DNA of 64,000 nucleotides from Dipylidium caninum (GCA_017562135.1 QEYB01000388.1:124001-188000), one strand, 5' to 3'; numbered from the stretch's first letter, positions 37,201 to 50,752 are shown. A program made the numbers and translations. Notes: generated by a model not told the origin, from the letters alone.

Positions 37201-40200
37201 TCAAGCAAATTCTTTTGACAATCACTTAGTGTAAACACACTCGCACACGCAAGCCCACAAAACCATCTTTGTTATTTTCATAGCAGACTTGGCAACGCCT
37301 CTGACCTTGAGAGGCAAGGTCCAGTAAACAAGCAGGAATTGATCGTTCATTTACCAACACACCGGAGTATCTCTTTCTGCCTGACTACTTGCCTTCACTG
37401 CATCTCGCTTTTATTCAGGCTGATGCGCCAGTGTCCTACCTGGCTGAAACTTGGACGAGATGGACCCAGTTCGCGTAGACGCACACTTCCTAACTTTGGG
37501 TGAGTGAATACAGCCAATTTCCTTCAAGCCTTTTCGTTTGCCTTGGCCACAAGATTTAGGGAGGCGAAATGACATTTTGTGTATTATAAAGTGACCCTGA
37601 AATCTTCCACATTCCTCGCTTATGTTTGTTTATCTATCACAACATAGGTCTCCGCTAGTTAAAAAAGTAGCCTTTCCCGGTGCCGCCAGGACGTTGGCGA
37701 TTCCTTCTCTTCTTCCTCAAAAAACTTTCCGCCATTGGACATTTATTAACCCGCTTACATCATCACTCTCCAATTGGTTTATGAAATTTTAGAAAAAAGA
37801 CCACTGGTGTCAACCTGGCAGGACCCCCATTGCCGCGCGTACTCACAGTGAATGCAAATCCAACCCTTTCCTCTGCTTCAACCCCCGCGGAGGATCAACG
37901 AATGTCATCAGAGCCCCTCTTGACCCCAACCCTCCTTCCTATCGTGCCGGAGACATCGATTGCTCCCGGACCGAAGCTCCTGACACCGCCACTTCCGCTT
38001 CCACCGCCAGCGCCACTATTACCTCTGTCCGATGTCACCTCAGTGGCCTTCTCCTCACACTCTGTGTCGCATCTGATTGGTCGGAGGTTTCACCACTATT
38101 CCTCTCTCTCTCGCAAAAGCCACTCATTCCCCTCTCGCCTGTGCAGTGAGCCTATTCCTGAGGTCGTTGTAGTCGACGATCACACCGCTGACGCCAAGGA
38201 AGATGCCATGTAAGTCATCATATTTCTCCTATTTACCTCTTTTGCTTCGTTTAAAAAAGCCATTTCGTATTTTTTGTGGGCTAAGTTGATTAAAAGAATC
38301 GCGTCCTAGGGGTGTTTCCGCTCGCAAGAAGTCTCGTAAAGGTGTCAATGAGAGCTCCCCGCGTAGAAAAAATTTTCAGCTATTGTTGAGAGACAGAGCT
38401 GCCATTATAGTGGGGACAATGGGAGGTTAGATCTCAATGAGACACAATTAACTTTTTTGCCTTTGATGTTCGACCTTCGCGGATGGTAAGAGTTAAATTG
38501 AGTAGCTCGAGGCTTCGACAACACCCTGCAGTGAATGGTTAATGTGGTGAAAGGATGCCGTTTCTTGCGGGTCCACCGCGTTTGGTTGCGTATGGAGCAG
38601 GTGTCACTGTGTGCTTAGAGCCAACGTCGACCGAATTAGTCGCAGTTCTACGAGTACTCGAAGCTTCAACCATCCACAAGGAAGATCTTGGTTGAAGTCA
38701 CCTCCGCTAATACCGACGTAGAACTTGGGCTCTGCCCTGGACACCGAGTAGGAGGTTTACTGACATTGCTGTGACGTAAATCACTAACAATTAACTTTTT
38801 TGCTAGGCGAATCCTTGCCCATCTCCAGCTCCTCCATTTAAGGCTTTAAATAGGAATCGGTATATGCCTTATATTTTCTGGAATTCTGGTTCTGTTCGAC
38901 ATGACAGATGTGGTTTCCAACACACTGCATTTTAGAAGACAGGTGTACAAGATTTTTTGTGTATTTATTCATTCAAGACGACCTAAAAATCTTCACAGTG
39001 AGGAGGAGGAAAGTCCTTCAACACCAACCTACAGCAATCACAACAGCAGCAACAACAGCAATAACATCAATAATAACTATGATCAAGCAGTTGACTCGAA
39101 TAATTACTACCTTCAACTGAATGTTGGTCAGTAACATTGACTTTGCCATTATTAAATTCGTCCTACTTATTTGTTTAAGTAGCATCATCTCTTACGTAGA
39201 TAACCTGATGAGCTCTCATATCAAGAGCATTGCTAAGTATACTGTAACCGATACGGGAGGCGGCATCGAAGGTGGCGGATCGGGGAGAGGAGGAGCCTCC
39301 GAAGGCGATGAGAGGGTGGGAAGTGCTAGAGTGGAAATGCCCACGGAGGAGACCATCCACCATGTCCTCGCCTACCTTTCTAGTATAACACGTCCATCAA
39401 AGGCTGTCAATGTGGAGAACGAGCCCCCACGAGCCAATATGACATCTCGACAGCCGACAGTCAAGTTTTCACCCAATCCCCTCATGATTCCTGCTCATCG
39501 TGAGTAGTGCGCTTTTTATCCCTCATGCCATACTGAATTGTCATCGTCATAATTGCCTTTTTCTTTTTAGAATCAAGTGATGGATTTTATGTAGAACCAC
39601 TAATAGTTGGCATTGATCGTCTTACCACAAAGGTCGGATCACAATCATTCGAGATTAGTCGAACTTCCTCTACGAAAAAAGCATCCGTTTCTAACGGAAG
39701 TGTTCAATTGCGCCGCCCAAAGCGCTGCTTCCCCGGATACGCTTCCCATGGTGGCAGTAGTGTAGGTGTTTCAAGTGGCGGAAGTGGTGGCAGTGCAGGC
39801 TCTAATAACCGCAGTCGTATATACTCACACCGTGACAATGATGAGCTCTTTGCGGACCTAACCTATGGCCCGGCTGCCTCCTCCCGTCACACCACTCTTT
39901 GTCAAATGTCCAAAGGATCCACTTGTGAACGGTTTTCGGCCTCCTTTGAGACAGGACACATATCGATGGTGGAGGAGACCTATGGCCCTGACGAGGAGGG
40001 GAAAGACCACAAACGCCCGAGAACTGCCAGTGATACAGGGACCAAGTGGAAGGCCATTAAAACTGCTCCCATTCGATTTCTGCCATCGAGCAATCAAAAT
40101 TGCCGACACAGTGTCACGTCCACGTGCGCGCTCGTTGACTCAACAGTTGGCCACGAAACCACTTAGTCAACCCATTGGTATGAAGGATTTGGAGGGGATG

Positions 40201-40788
40201 CCCTCACCTGAGACTTACAATGGTTGTGTACAATTGGGCTCTCGTTCGAGTTCCACGACTTCAACGTCTAAAAGTATTCGTCGGGCTTTGGAGCATGTGT
40301 TAGGCCGACCTCGATCTATCGAGGAGGGCGACGCCCTGACAACTAATGCCACATCGCCAAGCCATCATTACAACCACAATTACCAACAACAGCAAAATAA
40401 GTTTAGCCTCCATGAATCGGAGATATATGTGGAGATGGACTTCCCATTGGCAAATCCATCCAATTCTACTGTTGAATTACCTCTGGAGACTCGAAATCCC
40501 CCCAGAGGTTCACTTTTAATCACGCCATCTGACTCCCTCTCCTCCAACTCCTCCTGTCTCTCCTTCTACGGTGGTAGTAGTGGTGGCGGACGCCAGCCAG
40601 TGTCTCTCTCCCGTAACACCGCGGGTGTGAGTTTCAGTGAGCACTACGGCTTCGTGCTCGGTCAAGCTGTGGCCTCAGCAGTCTCGGCGTCGAGACCACC
40701 CTTCCTCATAAAGCCAATGAGCGCAAACGCCTCCTCAAACACCCACTCGGCTGGCTGTGATATCCCTTCGCCTACCACGGCTCATTAA
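31295..40788 (+). CDS. PH-PTB adaptor protein resembling insulin receptor substrate (5' end missing)
   Basis: Exons: 31295-31723, 31808-32105, 33715-33866, 35727-35872, 37419-37499, 37793-38209, 38978-39126, 39200-39499 and 39571-40788. Phases chain throughout. Exons 1-2 give a split PH domain: GMRRRYVSLVATPG and IFENEAKW match IRS-type strands, then a long Ser/Pro insert, then LGLYFQDGSSTLMSF and LLESWLRLLSAV as the final helix. Exons 3-5 give an IRS/DOK-type PTB domain: TVTCRFKAKEF, FPYVRNCASRDDGRLCLDIG, RAAPTGECELVLQM and the closing helix. The tail is Ser/Pro/Asn-rich with tyrosine motifs NYYLQLN, DGFYVEPL and IYVEMD, the last a YxxM PI3-kinase docking site. The role would be a membrane scaffold phosphorylated by receptor kinases. 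The first PH strand(s) are not found. In the last exon the frame must shift between about 39900 and 40160. DOK is the main alternative. Confidence 0.78.
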
Positions 40789-41951
40789 CGTGTTCTCTTT
40801 CGCCTCCTCTTCTGTGATTAATGTGTGTACATATGAGGCAGAAACAGTGTGTACATAAAATTGGATGTGCAAATGACAATGGCTACTGATAATGTGTGTT
40901 TTTATCAGCACTCGCTACCATCATGACGTCCATATTTTGGCTTGGAGTCCCCGTCCCTACTCCTTCAATTTCCACCCTCCACTCATCCGCGTATGTCTGT
41001 AATGAAGTGTTTTAATTCTCATGTATTAAATTTTACCTTTGTACGTAACCCTACCGCTCGATCTGCCATTGAAATGATCTTCCTTATTTTTGTCTTGGTT
41101 AATATTAAGATGTACAGGCGATTCCATCGAAAGGTTTCGTTTACCATCAATTTCGTGAGGAATCCGACAGACGATTGACTACTCGTGCCTCGAGAGGAGT
41201 GAAAAGCTTGACAAGGCTTACGAAATTGCGTGTGATGGTGAAACAAAGTTTTTGAGAGTCAAATTCGTCATTGTCGTGGGTAAGAGGGTCGGTGCAATTG
41301 CGTCATAAAGTCACCCCAAATCCCTCGTCTGCCTTAATCATCACTGTCACTTATCAAAAGTGACGTCACCCGGAAAACGCCCAGCAATGGTGGAATTTAT
41401 GATTTCTACAAAGGATCACTGACAGTCCTGCTGTACTCCACACGGTGTTTCTTGGTGAGGAGAAACAGACGATAAATTGTGCAACGTAAAGGGAATAATT
41501 GAAAAGAAGGGTATCATTCGCCTCCTTAAAGTATGGGGGAGTAAGGGGACTCAAAAGCACTTACGTCGTCAGTGGTGATTTCGCGAAATCATGGACATTT
41601 CACCATGCCTGGGGGTACACATCACTCTCCACCTTCACTCATGTCGGCAAGGAGGCAATAACAGAATAAATTGGGCAAAAAGACACAGACGTAAGTTTAC
41701 AAAATTGATGTCGTACAATATCAGAGGTTTAGACGCTTTTTTTCGACCTGGCACGTCGACGTTTATTATTTTGGCTACATGATGTTGACAAATGGCCCTC
41801 GGAAGTGGATTGTTGAAGGAGACACCGGGAGATGAAGCAAGTGATTGGGATTGGCGGATAATAAAAGAATGAGATTGTTGTGATTACAGAGAAAAATAAA
41901 TTAGTTAAAGCAAGATGGGTTGGAAAGACTCAAGTGGTAGCGTAATCAACG
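40789..41951. other. Convergent intergenic gap between the IRS-like gene and the ABC transporter
   Basis: The two genes end towards each other here. No coding region is seen. A minus-strand AATAAA (plus-strand TTTATT near 41761) lies about 190 nt past the transporter stop and is a plausible poly(A) signal. No convincing signal was found for the plus-strand gene. Confidence 0.5.
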
Positions 41952-44900
41952 CTAGGGGAGATTGGTGCCCGCGTCAATGTTGTGGAGGGCGTAGTAGGCT
42001 CCGCGGGCCTCCATGAGAGCCGTGGGTGTACCGCTTTCAACACAACATCCATTCTCCAACACCACAATGCGGTCACAATTCTCCACCGTGGTCAGACGAT
42101 GCGCCACCACGAGGGTGGTTCGGTCGCCGCGACGCATTGCCTCGTCAAGTGCTGCTTGCACCACGCGTTCGCTCTCATTGTCCAGCGCGGCTGTCGCCTC
42201 GTCCAACACCAGTAGACGTGGAGAGCGTATCAGCGCGCGTGCGATGGCAAGACGCTGTTTCTGACCGCCTGAGAGACGAGAGCCCCGCGGTCCCACCGGT
42301 GTGTCGTAGCCCTAGTAAAATAATACAAGAAAACTTAACTGTAAGACGACAAAGACTGATCTGATTGCGGAGATTTGTGGGAAAAGCAAATCCCCTTCTC
42401 CTCCTCCCTAATTTATGCGGCTACTTGGAGAACCGCTTGGATAACCACAAATGAGACCTAACTCGGCGAAAAAGTACTTCAACAAGTAGACTAACTGAGA
42501 AAAACAACAGCAACAACAACGGAACTGCACATCATCGATGGGTGTTTCTGCGGCTTTTTTACGTTGACAATTAAATTTGTACTGATGTACTATTGCTTGA
42601 AAAAAAGAAACAACAACAACAACCGGTTTGACATGATCAAATACGTGGTTCTACAGGGCTGGGAACGCACTTGTGGCATACTGCTGATGAAGTCGTGTGC
42701 GTTGGCTTGCTTTGCCGCCTCGATGATCTGCTCCGTAGAGGGCGGAAACTCACTGAAGGTGAGACCATAAGCGATATTTTCGCCGATGGTGAGGTCGAGG
42801 AGATTTGGTTCCTGCGAGACCACGCCGATTTGTCGACGAATCCACCTGGGTGCGAGGTCACACAGATTCATTCCATCAAAGAAGACGCCACCGGAAGGTA
42901 AGGCTGATTTTCGCGAGGGATCGTAGAAACGCTGAACCAACTGGAGGACTGTCGACTTACCACAGCCCGACTGGCCCACCAGAGCCACACTAGTGCCAGT
43001 GGTCACTGTGTAGTCGAAGCCCTTTAGAAATGAAAGACGGAGAAATACTTGATTGCCTTAATCATTTCACTTTCAGCTTAAATGCAACGCTAAATGAACG
43101 TGCCTGGAGAACCGTGATCTTCTTCCTGGTCGGATAGCGGAAGTGAACATTTTTGAATGTTACTGAGCCCGTGAAGGGTTTCGTGGGAAAATTGCCCTCG
43201 TCCAATTGAATTTCGGGTACACGATGAATAATTTTGAAAATTCTATCCGCGGCATCCTTCGCCTTCCTCGAGTCCGGCGCAAAGGCAGCCACGTAACCCA
43301 GCTGCTGTGCTGCAAAGGTTATCGCCGTGTAGGCACTGCAGGTAAATAAAAGCAAGAACATCAATTCCTCGGCGAATTTAAGTGGGTGGAGACAGGGGAG
43401 CGCTTCCGCATTCATATCGACCTTGGGCGACACCATACTACTTATATTGTTTAGTAGATGTGTGCGGATGAGCAGCTTCATTGACTAACGCAAAAAAAAT
43501 TATTCAAGAATAATGATTTATCAGATGATCTATGGCATCATTTGTGCGTTTTAGACAACTGAACCGAAAAATTGCATTGAGGATGAGCCTTAGTACGTTG
43601 ATCCCCTCGAGATCTCATTAGATTTGGCGAGTTTGACTCCCGGAGGTCGTAGAAAGTCCCCATGTTTGGGATGTATCACCAAAGGACAGTAGGAAACTAA
43701 AAATTCGTAGTCTATGCACCTTCAGCGATCTTAAGAGACTAAAATCAAATTTGCGGCTTCAGCGGTCACACACAGTGGCACTTCGGCTTCCTCATAATCT
43801 TGACTCGCACATGAGAGAAAGCAAAGGAAAAACCAGGGTGTCACCACCCCTCCTCCTCCCTGCTCACCAACTGTCAACCAGTCGCCAAACAGGCCTGGAC
43901 ATACCGAAAGACGCCAGTAATTTCTCTTGGATTTGCCTTAATTAAGCGTCCACCAAGATAGAATACTCCGGAAACCTGGAAGCTTCCCAGGGAGTTGGCC
44001 AATGCGCTGAGTATCGCGTACGTCATGGAGCTAATAAAGATTTTCCTATAAGGAATTAGAATCATAGGTTAGGCCCACCAGATAAGGAATAGACCTTGCT
44101 AGGAGAGATTAGACCATCTGAGGGAGTTTGAGCTCCTCACGGACGTACTTTTTTAGCGGTAGAGCTTCGATTTCGTAGCGATGTATAAAGTGATCTTCGG
44201 CGCCCAGACTGAAGATAGTCTTGGCGGCAGAGAGACTCTCAAAGGCGAGACCGGCACCTTTAACATTGGTTTTGGAGCCATCGTTCGTAAATTGCATCAT
44301 CTGCAATCACAGAAGAGAGAAGTAAATTCCCCCGTCTTCCGCCCCGCTGAGCCACCGACACCATCCTGCCTGCCTTTCACTTCTTCGTGGGGCATATGCG
44401 CCAATTCACGACCGAGTCACTTGCGATTCACTTATTTGCCTAAATGGTAGCCAGTCGAAGGACACATGACGATGTCTGTTAAGAAGTTCCTCCTTTCCCC
44501 CCTTTAAATGTCATTAATTTTCCCACTGAATTGCCAATGAAAGCCGCGGCGAGAGAAAGTTACGTCGTTTAATGGACCAGGACTCTAAACTATACAGGGG
44601 GCAGTAAAAGGCGCGTATTCTTGAAAAATACCATCTCCCAGTAACTCGAGGCCGAGGGGGAGTAGGTTCACAGCCAGTAGTTCCAGAGCGAGGTCTGGAT
44701 GTTCGCCACGTCCAGCCCACCATGGTGCTCTCACCTCCTCAGTTAATAAGGCTGTCAAACCCTGGATAAAAGATTGACACCGCAGGTACCTGGGGGTGAG
44801 TTTAGTCGGCAGGACGCTTATGGGTGAATGCTCAACTGCTCAACCAAACATTCGAAATGAAGAACATAATGCGACTGTCTCTGGGATTCAGGGAGATAAA

Positions 44901-47900
44901 GGCGATCCAGCGTAAGCCTTACCTCAAAGGCACCGACAATGACGAGAACTGGGAAGTAGGCCAAGGCGACAAGCGCAACTTGCCAGTTGTAGACGAAGGA
45001 GACGATGAGGGAGATGACAATGAGTGTTAGGGCTTCTAAGATTAGGGACAAGCGACGTCCTGAGATGTTCTGCAACGTTGGAACGTCGGCGGCTAGACAT
45101 CCAGTCAACGCGCCTGGCTGATTCTCCGAGTCGTCGAACCATCCAATTTCCTGAGGACAGGAGAACGCTGAGAAGACGAGTGGATGCGATGGGAGAGAGG
45201 TAGTAAACCAATTTCTGACCTGATTTAATATGGCCTCGAACAAGACAGCTCGACATCGACTGGTCAGACGGGCACCTGCGACACCCCACAAGTAGCCCTG
45301 AAAGGTGACAAGTGGACGATAATGTGGCGCCTACTCCTCCCATAACGGCGTCATTCCTGCATTTCCAACCCCAAAATAAGTGCCTCTATCTGTTCTGACT
45401 CGTGCAGTTATATCAGAAAATGGATGAAATGTCGCCTGGGCGATTGCTACTACCTTCATAATAAGTAGCATACGGTTGGGTTTGGTTCTATTTCATTTGG
45501 TATAAGTTTAGGTGATTGTTCCGCGTGTTTTTTCGTATGCAAATCCGTCTAATAAGACCATCACCAGGATTTGGCAGGCGGAGAATTCTGCCACACCACT
45601 TTCTAAAATATCACTGGATTAGACCCACAAGTGGATGGATGCCACAACTCCACGATGGGGTTGATGATGGCAGGCAGATGTTGGCTTACCCCCGCCAGAA
45701 TGCAGAGAAATCGGGCGATGCCCATGGCAGCAAGGATACCCGAGAGAACAGCGGTTCGGTGAAGTTTCACAGTATTATTTGGCGTCAAGAATATCTGAAG
45801 ATGGGTGAAAGACATCAGACCCTCTGTACACTCGTTAAGCTGTGGAGGGGTTTTATTCAACTACCAAGTGTACAATACACTCACATCGTAGATCTCGGTG
45901 ATGAGGACGGCAAAACTCGACTGTATACCACCGGCGATGATAGAAATAATTAGACCTGTGATAACGTAGGCATTCTCTGGGGCATTCATCTTCATAAGCT
46001 CCGATGTCACCTTTACTTTCGTTTCGCTCATCTGGGGAAGAGAATGCTTGTCAGTCGAATTGACATGGCAGTGAATCGAAGGTTGTCTACAGTTCGACTC
46101 CTTGTCCCCTTAGTCGGATTATATTTAAACTCTAGACTATGCCAATACTATTATCACGAATATGTGAAGAAACATGTGACTCAAGAGAAGAGCGAGTGTA
46201 CCAAGTCAAAGTCATCGGTTTGAGTTTCAGTGGCACTTGAGGCGTCATCAGGCTAAAATTGCGGAAAAAAAGACGAAATGTAAGCACACACACGCTCTCA
46301 AGATACGGTAAAACGTTATTATCTTTTTAAATTGCAGACACACAAGAAGTGTGTGATTGTGGAAGAGAGGAGAGGGTAAAACAGCTTTCACATAAATCTA
46401 CTTAGTTTGAGTGAATAGAAATTGAGCAGGCTACCTCGAGGGCAACACCAAAAAACAGTAGACAGAGTGATTGACTAGCTAGGATAATCGAGTGAAAGGG
46501 AGGCAGACGCACCGAAATTTTGATAGAAGTCTTCCGTTTTTGAGAGTCCTGTTGGTAAAAAAGGGAAGAGTTAATGATTACTGACAGCTAAAAGTTCAGT
46601 GTGAATGGTGGCCTCGAGATAAGCGGAGTTCCTTTGCATCCAACGAAAGTGTCTCAATTTCATCTCATTTTCGAAAACGATTAAATCTTTAAACAGCCTG
46701 GGACTAGGACACGTCAAAATGCACGCTGTGGGGAGAAATTATCCACCATATCCGAGGCGTCAAAGTTACAAGTATGACGTCGTGAGGGACACTTATTAGC
46801 AAGCGACTTTTGCCCGAGATCGGGTGTTTAAAAGGACAGGTGATGCTGAAACAGCACTCCAGGCCTGGTGTGACGTTATGAACTCTGACAAAACGATGTG
46901 GCGGTCGAGGTCACAGTGCATTTCGTGGTCGGGAATGTGTACACGATTGGGCAGAAGAATAGGCATTTTTACCGTGGAACTGACAATACCAGTCATTTCA
47001 GAAAGGAAAATTAAAAAATTAACTGAATAACTAACCCACCTTCACTCCACCTATGGCAAATGCCTTTGCAACAGAATCGTCGTCGTCGTCGTCGTCTTCG
47101 TCCTCCTCCGCGGCGTCTGTTGAAGAAGCTTCACCAGCTCCCTAAATAAAGTGATTTGATAGATCCAAGGGAAATAAGACTGCAGATTAGAATGAGTGGC
47201 CACAATAACATACACTAATCTTTACGAGTTTAGCATACTCGCCATTCCGAGCCATAAGTTTTTCGTGGTTGCCAACCTCAACAACACGCCCCATGTTGAC
47301 AACGATGATTGTATCGGCGTCACGGACAGTGGAGAGACGATGTGCTACCATCACGACGGTTCGATTGATCTTGGCATTGTCTAAAGCGCGTTGAACCAAC
47401 TTTTCAGAGCGTGTGTCGAGGGCCGAGGTAGCCTCATCGAGTAGGAGGATACGCGGTTTGCGAATGAGGGCGCGGGCAATGGCTATACGCTGTTTCTGAC
47501 CGCCCGACATAGAACCACCACCCTCCGCGATGTAGGTATTGTAGGCCTGGAGACAAGACCACAAACGTCATTACTTCACTGTCTGATTCATCATGTTAGT
47601 CTTAACAGCACCCCATGATGACTTACAGGGTTATATTCGTAGCAGTGGGAGGAAATGACAGAAAATATGAGCACGCAAAGACTTGTTTCTACGGTACTAC
47701 CAAAGCATCAAAGAGGAGGAATTTCAGACAACTTTTCGCTAAATAAAGCATAATGGAAGGAGCGGCAGTGCCTGATCAGGAAGTTAGAAAGAAGAACGGA
47801 AGACACGACCCTTGGCAAAGATGACTATTAAACCTGTATACGGTTTTTTCGCCTGTTAAGTAGAAAGAAATGTCCTTCACCGCCTCACGAACAGAAGGGA

Positions 47901-49787
47901 TGTAACTGTGAGTAATCGGGCATTGCCGTAGTGAGGAGTTGGTCTTACCTCGGGAAGTTTGCAAATAAAATCGTGGACGAGGGCAAGTTTTGCGGCCTCC
48001 TCCACCTCCTGGTCCGTGGCGTTGAGTGCTCCCAACCTGATGTTCTCGGTTACAGTGCCGGCAAAAAGTACCGGTTCCTGTGACACAACGCCTAGGTGCT
48101 CCCGAAACCAAGAAAGATCTAGGTTTTTAATGTCGATTCCGTCAATGAGAACCTGCAGAGATATTTGCACTTTATTTCATTGCTATTTTGGACGTTAAAT
48201 CCATGAAATCGCCACCTGCGCCAACTACCTGGCCATCATTAGCATCGTAGAACCGTTGAAGGAGTTGGATAACCGTACTCTTCCCCGAACCGCTTGGACC
48301 GACAATGGCAACCGTCTGACCGGCTTTTATGTTGATATTTAATCCGTTCAACACCTTGAAAAGAGATAAATAAGGGGTAGGATTTAAAAGGAAAAAAAAT
48401 CCACTCACTTTCACGGATGGTCTTGCGGGATAATTAAAGGAGACGTTGACAAACTGAATATCACCTTTTAATTTGTTTAGAACTATTCCTTTTTCATGCT
48501 TGTCGATTGGTGGAGTCTGAAGGAGACGATTAAAAACTTTAAAATTGGGTACTTACGCGATCGATGATGGAAAATATTTCGGCGGCTGATGTCATGGCAA
48601 TATTGAAGGAGTCAAGTTGTGACAACGCCTGTCCGATTGTGATGGCTCCGATGAGCATAATGAAAACCACCTGTTAGAAGAGAAAAGTATTTGGATTGAA
48701 TCGTCACAACGCAACGTCATGTTACACCAGTAATTAGGCAATGGCCAGGGATTAGTGATGTGAGATGAAGACTTAAGTAACTTAACATTATAATGTCGCC
48801 AGGATTAGATTGGTCGTCTGTTAAGAGTTTCACACCATAATAGAACGTGACGGATATCAGTACGTAGATGAACGCTTCGCACATTCCCAAGACTATTGGC
48901 AACCATTAAAAAAAGAAATAAGTAAAAAATAAGACTCGATAAATAAAACGGAATGAACTATCAAGAGAAATTATTTAAGATGGAAAATAGGCTTAATTAA
49001 TAAGGTATGGAAATGAAATAATCGTCGATGAATTAGAATTACCTCCATTTACACTGAGGGACATTTTAATTCCATAGGTTTCGGCCTCGCTGAGTTCAGA
49101 TCTATATCGATTGTACTCCGTTTCTTGACCTTCGAAGGCAAATATTGTTCTCACGGCTCCCAGTGCTTCACTAGCAATACCATTTGCGCGCTCATAGGCT
49201 TTTTGTGTCTTCTTTGTATACTTGCGAACGATGTAGTTGAGAAATCCATAGCCAATGCCGATGGGTGGCAAAACAACGGCGCCAACAAGCGATAATCTCC
49301 AATTTTTAGAGAAACCGATTATAAGTCCAGAGACAAAAATTATTATACTTTGAATGAAAATGCCGAGTTTTTCCCCAAGTCCCGCTTCGATTTTATCAAT
49401 TCCCTCAGTCAATTTAGTAATAAGGGTTCCAACGTTTTGGTTGTCAAACCAAGCAACATCTTGAGCGAGGATACGCTAGAATCTAAATTATGTTATTAGA
49501 AGCTGTCATACACTATAGAGGAGGAGTCGGATTTTCCGTGCTTGAAGTTTCGCGTTCATTTGCAAACATAGCATTTGTAAAAAAGCCACACAAAAGGTGA
49601 CTGCACCAATAACGGCGAAAGCGTGGATGATGACTACGAAGGAAAACTCCCCAATTATTATTGAGACAAAATCGTTGACTAAATCTGAAAAAATTAAGAA
49701 TGTAACGGGCATTGAGGAGCCGACAGCGCAACTCATTAGAATTCCAAATGCGAAAAGCAGAAGTTCCTCTGGAGAGGCATATTTCAT
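41952..49787 (-). CDS. P-glycoprotein-type ABC transporter (ABCB/MDR family), full transporter
   Basis: Exons in order: 49512-49787, 49043-49475, about 48786-48892, 48557-48670, 48409-48516, 48229-48354, 47949-48152, 47214-47546, 47040-47141, 46513-46548 (tentative), 45885-46031, 45690-45794, 45220-45297, 44923-45150, 44115-44300, 43905-44045, 43104-43335, 42671-43021, 41952-42311. The layout is TMD1-NBD1-linker-TMD2-NBD2. NBD1 has GPSGSGKST (Walker A), [23 protein letters not shown] and VAHRL. NBD2 has [32 protein letters not shown] and VAHRL. The linker carries a short Asp/Glu run. Both ATP sites look intact, so ATP-driven export of hydrophobic compounds at the plasma membrane is expected. 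In flatworms such pumps are studied in drug response. A cytosolic N-terminal exon is not assigned; 49881-49942 is a weak candidate. Two junctions (about 48786 and 44115/44045) do not fit simple GT-AG phase. Confidence 0.96.
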
Positions 49788-49789
49788 CT

Positions 49790-50640
49790 AAAGTAACTCA
49801 TTTATGAATGCAATTACCAACGTCCAATAATGGATCGCAGGTTTAGAACTACAAACAGTTTATAGAATCCCACAACCTACGATTGGGCTAGTTCATTTTC
49901 CTCCTCCTGTACTGATTCCGCAGAATTGGTATAAATAGACATCAAGAGTAAGGCCCCACGTGAAGTGAAAACCGAGTCCGAGGTTAGGAGCTTTTAAATA
50001 AATTTCAAGGACAGAAACGTTATATAACAAACGAGGTATAAGTTATAATATTATAAACTATACAATTCCAAAGCTACCCAAAGTGCCACTACTTGACTGA
50101 GAACCTGTGCGACCAGAAAATATAGACCATTTTAGTTTTCGAACACAAGCGTCATCTTGGCGGAAAACATTCCACCAGAGAATTCTTTCCGAGAAGTATG
50201 CCCGTAATTCTCACCAGATTCTACCTTGTCACGCAAGATAAAAATGAATTACGCAAGCACGGGAAAGTAAATTTTCCATCACTTAATAAACCTCTGATTC
50301 TTTCAAGTGTAAATCTGAACATCTTTCCGCAAGAAAAGTTCTATGATTGTATATGTTCGTGTGAATAAAACGTCAGAGGTTAGTTATAACTCTAATGTAT
50401 CTGCATCTTATTAGCCGGAACCGATCAGCGGTTCGCCTCTCTCAGCAAAAATTGGAAATCGAGACGAATGTGTCCAGTCGCCTTTAAAATAGCTTTGTGA
50501 ATTTTATGTTTGTCACACCCTGTGTCGAAATTCTAGACTTTAATGTATTGATATAATTATATTTAACGTGCGAGCCCTTGGATGTTACCTACCCTTAAAC
50601 CGTATTGGTAATTGGATAACTAAACTATTTTATTTACGAA
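49790..50640. other. Divergent promoter region between the ABC transporter and NFRKB-like genes
   Basis: The transporter is transcribed leftwards and the NFRKB-like gene rightwards from this AT-rich interval of about 0.85 kb. On the minus strand 49881-49942 could encode a short first exon (MSIYTNSAESVQEEENELAQ, then a GTAGGT donor), but its phase does not join the 49787 exon. Confidence 0.4.
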
Positions 50641-50752
50641 AATGCCATTGGAGAGGAATGAAGGTCACCATTGTGTGAAAATCACCTCCAGTCAATTCGT
50701 TGTAGTACCGTAAGCATAAATTACGCTTTTTCGGACATTGGTATCGTTAACC

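Noticed and set aside
38310..38420. Possible small exon after CGTCCTAG (ATG-GGT-GTT-TCC)
   Set aside because: It follows the 38209 exon in phase but no donor returns it in phase to 38978, so it was left out of the gene model.
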